Below, one piece after another: positions 11,700-12,988 of a stretch of 12,988 nt of DNA. Position 1 is the first letter of the stretch; each line of letters starts with the position of its first letter. The DNA is from Lachnoclostridium sp. UBA903 (GTDB taxonomy: Bacteria; Bacillota; Clostridia; Lachnospirales; Lachnospiraceae), in the NCBI GenBank assembly GCA_002294045.1, contig DBEP01000105.1, positions 32,186 to 45,173 on the forward strand, read 5' to 3'. Below the pieces are notes generated by a model that did not search any database, was not told the origin of the DNA, and worked only from the letters and a program-made list of their open reading frames with translations. A program made the position numbers and the translations under genes.

Positions 11700-12988
11700 T
11701 TATTTACTCCCTTTTATTTTTATTTTGGTGACTTTGGGCATTTCTGTTATTCGTGGCAACCCTTTTCTGGCATTTAGTCTATCTAATAAAGAACCCGGAC
11801 CATTAATAATCCCCCATCCATCTGTGCCACCAGGAGACATCGTATTGCTAGATACATCAAATTCCACGTATACTGAGCCTTTTGGAGCTTGTTTACCAAA
11901 TGCATCTATATCCGCAGGATTTGCAACATGAACTTTATTATCTCCCGACATCTGTACATGACCAGTTTCAACCATTTTATCATATTCCGCTTGCGACATC
12001 CACCGTCCAACTCTTGTCTTACCCGAACCCTCTTTACTGGCTTTAGACCCATTATAAGAACTTCCACCCTGATTTCCAACCACACTGTACGCCAGGTTCC
12101 TTAACAATCCTCCTTCCACCGCTACCGATATGCTCGGGGCAGATGCCGCCGCTAACTGCATCGTTCCATTTGCATTAACAATCGGCTGTATGATCTTAGG
12201 AACAGATATCTTAGGTTTTACTGCCTGGACACCCTTTCCCAGCCCGTATACGGTTAACCCTGCTGCTAAGGCGTTCGTTGCATATTCTTCCAGCTCTTCG
12301 TCCGTTACATCCGGATTGAATAAGACATTATAGGCTTTTTCTTTATTAAATGTGTTTCGGAATGGTTGGAAAAAACTATCGATTGCTCCTCGTACGGAGG
12401 ATATCACATTCTCCCACGCTATCTCGTTGTGATATTGGATTACCTGCTTGCCTTCCCCTATCGTTTTTAAATACGATTCTCCTATGTTCATCGCCAAAAA
12501 GTTTACTAATGGGTCTAAGGCATTCGGTTGTTCGCTGAAAAATTCAATATTATTCCATGAAACCTCTTCTAATGATTGATAAAATTGGGTATCCGTTTCA
12601 AAACCCAATATATTTAACACCTTTCCGGCCTCGACACGTCCCCGGGCATACCCGTATGTCATCCAATCTGCTGTAGGTGCAAACATACCTTCGGCTATAT
12701 TTATAACTCCTTTTCCCGTAGCTTTTGCCAATCTCCCTGTTTTTTTGATACCTCCTGCAACCCTTTTTCCGACTGCTTTTGCCCCTTTTCCAGCCTCATT
12801 AAGCGCCGTTTTAAAAAAGTTCGCGATATCTTCTCTGGAATGTCCCGTCGGGTCCAGGTAAATAAGCGGATTATTGCTGCAATACGTATACAGATTCAGG
12901 CTCAGCGGGTCGTTCGGGTCTCCGGTATACGTATCCTCCTGCAAGAACCTGGCCATCTTCGGGTCATACATTCTGGCATTTACATAAT
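11700..12988 (-). CDS. Rhs-repeat protein, C-terminal part with a TreTu-like toxin domain (partial)
   Basis: The 3' end of an Rhs/YD-repeat polymorphic toxin; the frame is open to the window edge (YVNARMYDPKMARFLQEDTY), so the 5' part lies outside. Counting from the Met at 12969-12971, the Rhs core hallmark occupies 1-43 and ends with YLDPTGH, where the shell ends and the variable tip begins. A ~270-aa linker follows, with a Gly/Lys-rich helix and a hydrophobic stretch (about 230-247). The tip (about 318-423) contains GRWMSQAEYDKM, NKVHVANPAD, GSVYVEFDVSSNT, GWGIINGPGSLLDRL and a final ITEMPKVTKI. This pattern resembles the TreTu ADP-ribosyltransferase toxins of Rhs proteins, which modify EF-Tu and stop translation; I recall this from the family and could not test it. 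The gene is followed directly by the immunity candidate. Confidence 0.85.
   Translation of the reverse strand, partial: YVNARMYDPKMARFLQEDTYTGDPNDPLSLNLYTYCSNNPLIYLDPTGHSREDIANFFKTALNEAGKGAKAVGKRVAGGIKKTGRLAKATGKGVINIAEGMFAPTADWMTYGYARGRVEAGKVLNILGFETDTQFYQSLEEVSWNNIEFFSEQPNALDPLVNFLAMNIGESYLKTIGEGKQVIQYHNEIAWENVISSVRGAIDSFFQPFRNTFNKEKAYNVLFNPDVTDEELEEYATNALAAGLTVYGLGKGVQAVKPKISVPKIIQPIVNANGTMQLAAASAPSISVAVEGGLLRNLAYSVVGNQGGSSYNGSKASKEGSGKTRVGRWMSQAEYDKMVETGHVQMSGDNKVHVANPADIDAFGKQAPKGSVYVEFDVSSNTMSPGGTDGWGIINGPGSLLDRLNARKGLPRITEMPKVTKIKIKGSK

Overview
The window looks like a chromosomal segment of a gut-type Clostridia (Lachnospiraceae-like) bacterium. The evidence is the moderate AT richness, strong AGGAGG-type ribosome binding sites, a YesM/YesN-type two-component system beside a sugar-binding lipoprotein, a Gram-positive Rhs toxin, and debris of a mobilizable element carrying a Cys-rich KTR gene. 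Genus assignment is inference; there is no rRNA or tRNA here.

Left part (1-4197, all minus strand): a sensor histidine kinase (YesM type), its AraC-type response regulator (YesN type) and an extracellular solute-binding lipoprotein form a sugar-sensing and uptake module read right to left. The kinase and regulator are 12 nt apart. A 137-nt gap with two GTATAC-centred inverted sites precedes the lipoprotein gene. No permease follows it within the window; a hairpin-bearing intergenic element lies at 1-190 instead.

Middle part (about 4450-7900): a patchwork of mobile-element remains. It has coding-like fragments without starts, an orphan terminator, and a ~70-bp inverted repeat (4950-5019 versus 7400-7471) with a third partial copy at 5084-5108. 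Inside this bracket are an intact plus-strand operon (TetR-family regulator and alpha/beta hydrolase) with its own promoter and paired operators, a frameshifted Cys-rich KTR gene, a long perfect hairpin, and a 12-nt match to the MOBQ/IncQ oriT nic core. A small minus-strand ORF and an 82-bp hairpin element follow on the right.

Right part (7993-12988, all minus strand): a VOC/PhnB-like protein, an 87-aa two-helix membrane protein, a 121-aa protein made of two tandem 59-aa repeats, a second hairpin-bearing intergenic element, a secreted L,D-transpeptidase with an N-terminal Fn3-like domain, and a toxin-immunity pair. The pair is the C-terminal end of an Rhs protein with a probable TreTu-type (ADP-ribosyltransferase) toxin tip, followed 2 nt later by a 189-aa candidate immunity gene that ends at a strong intrinsic terminator.
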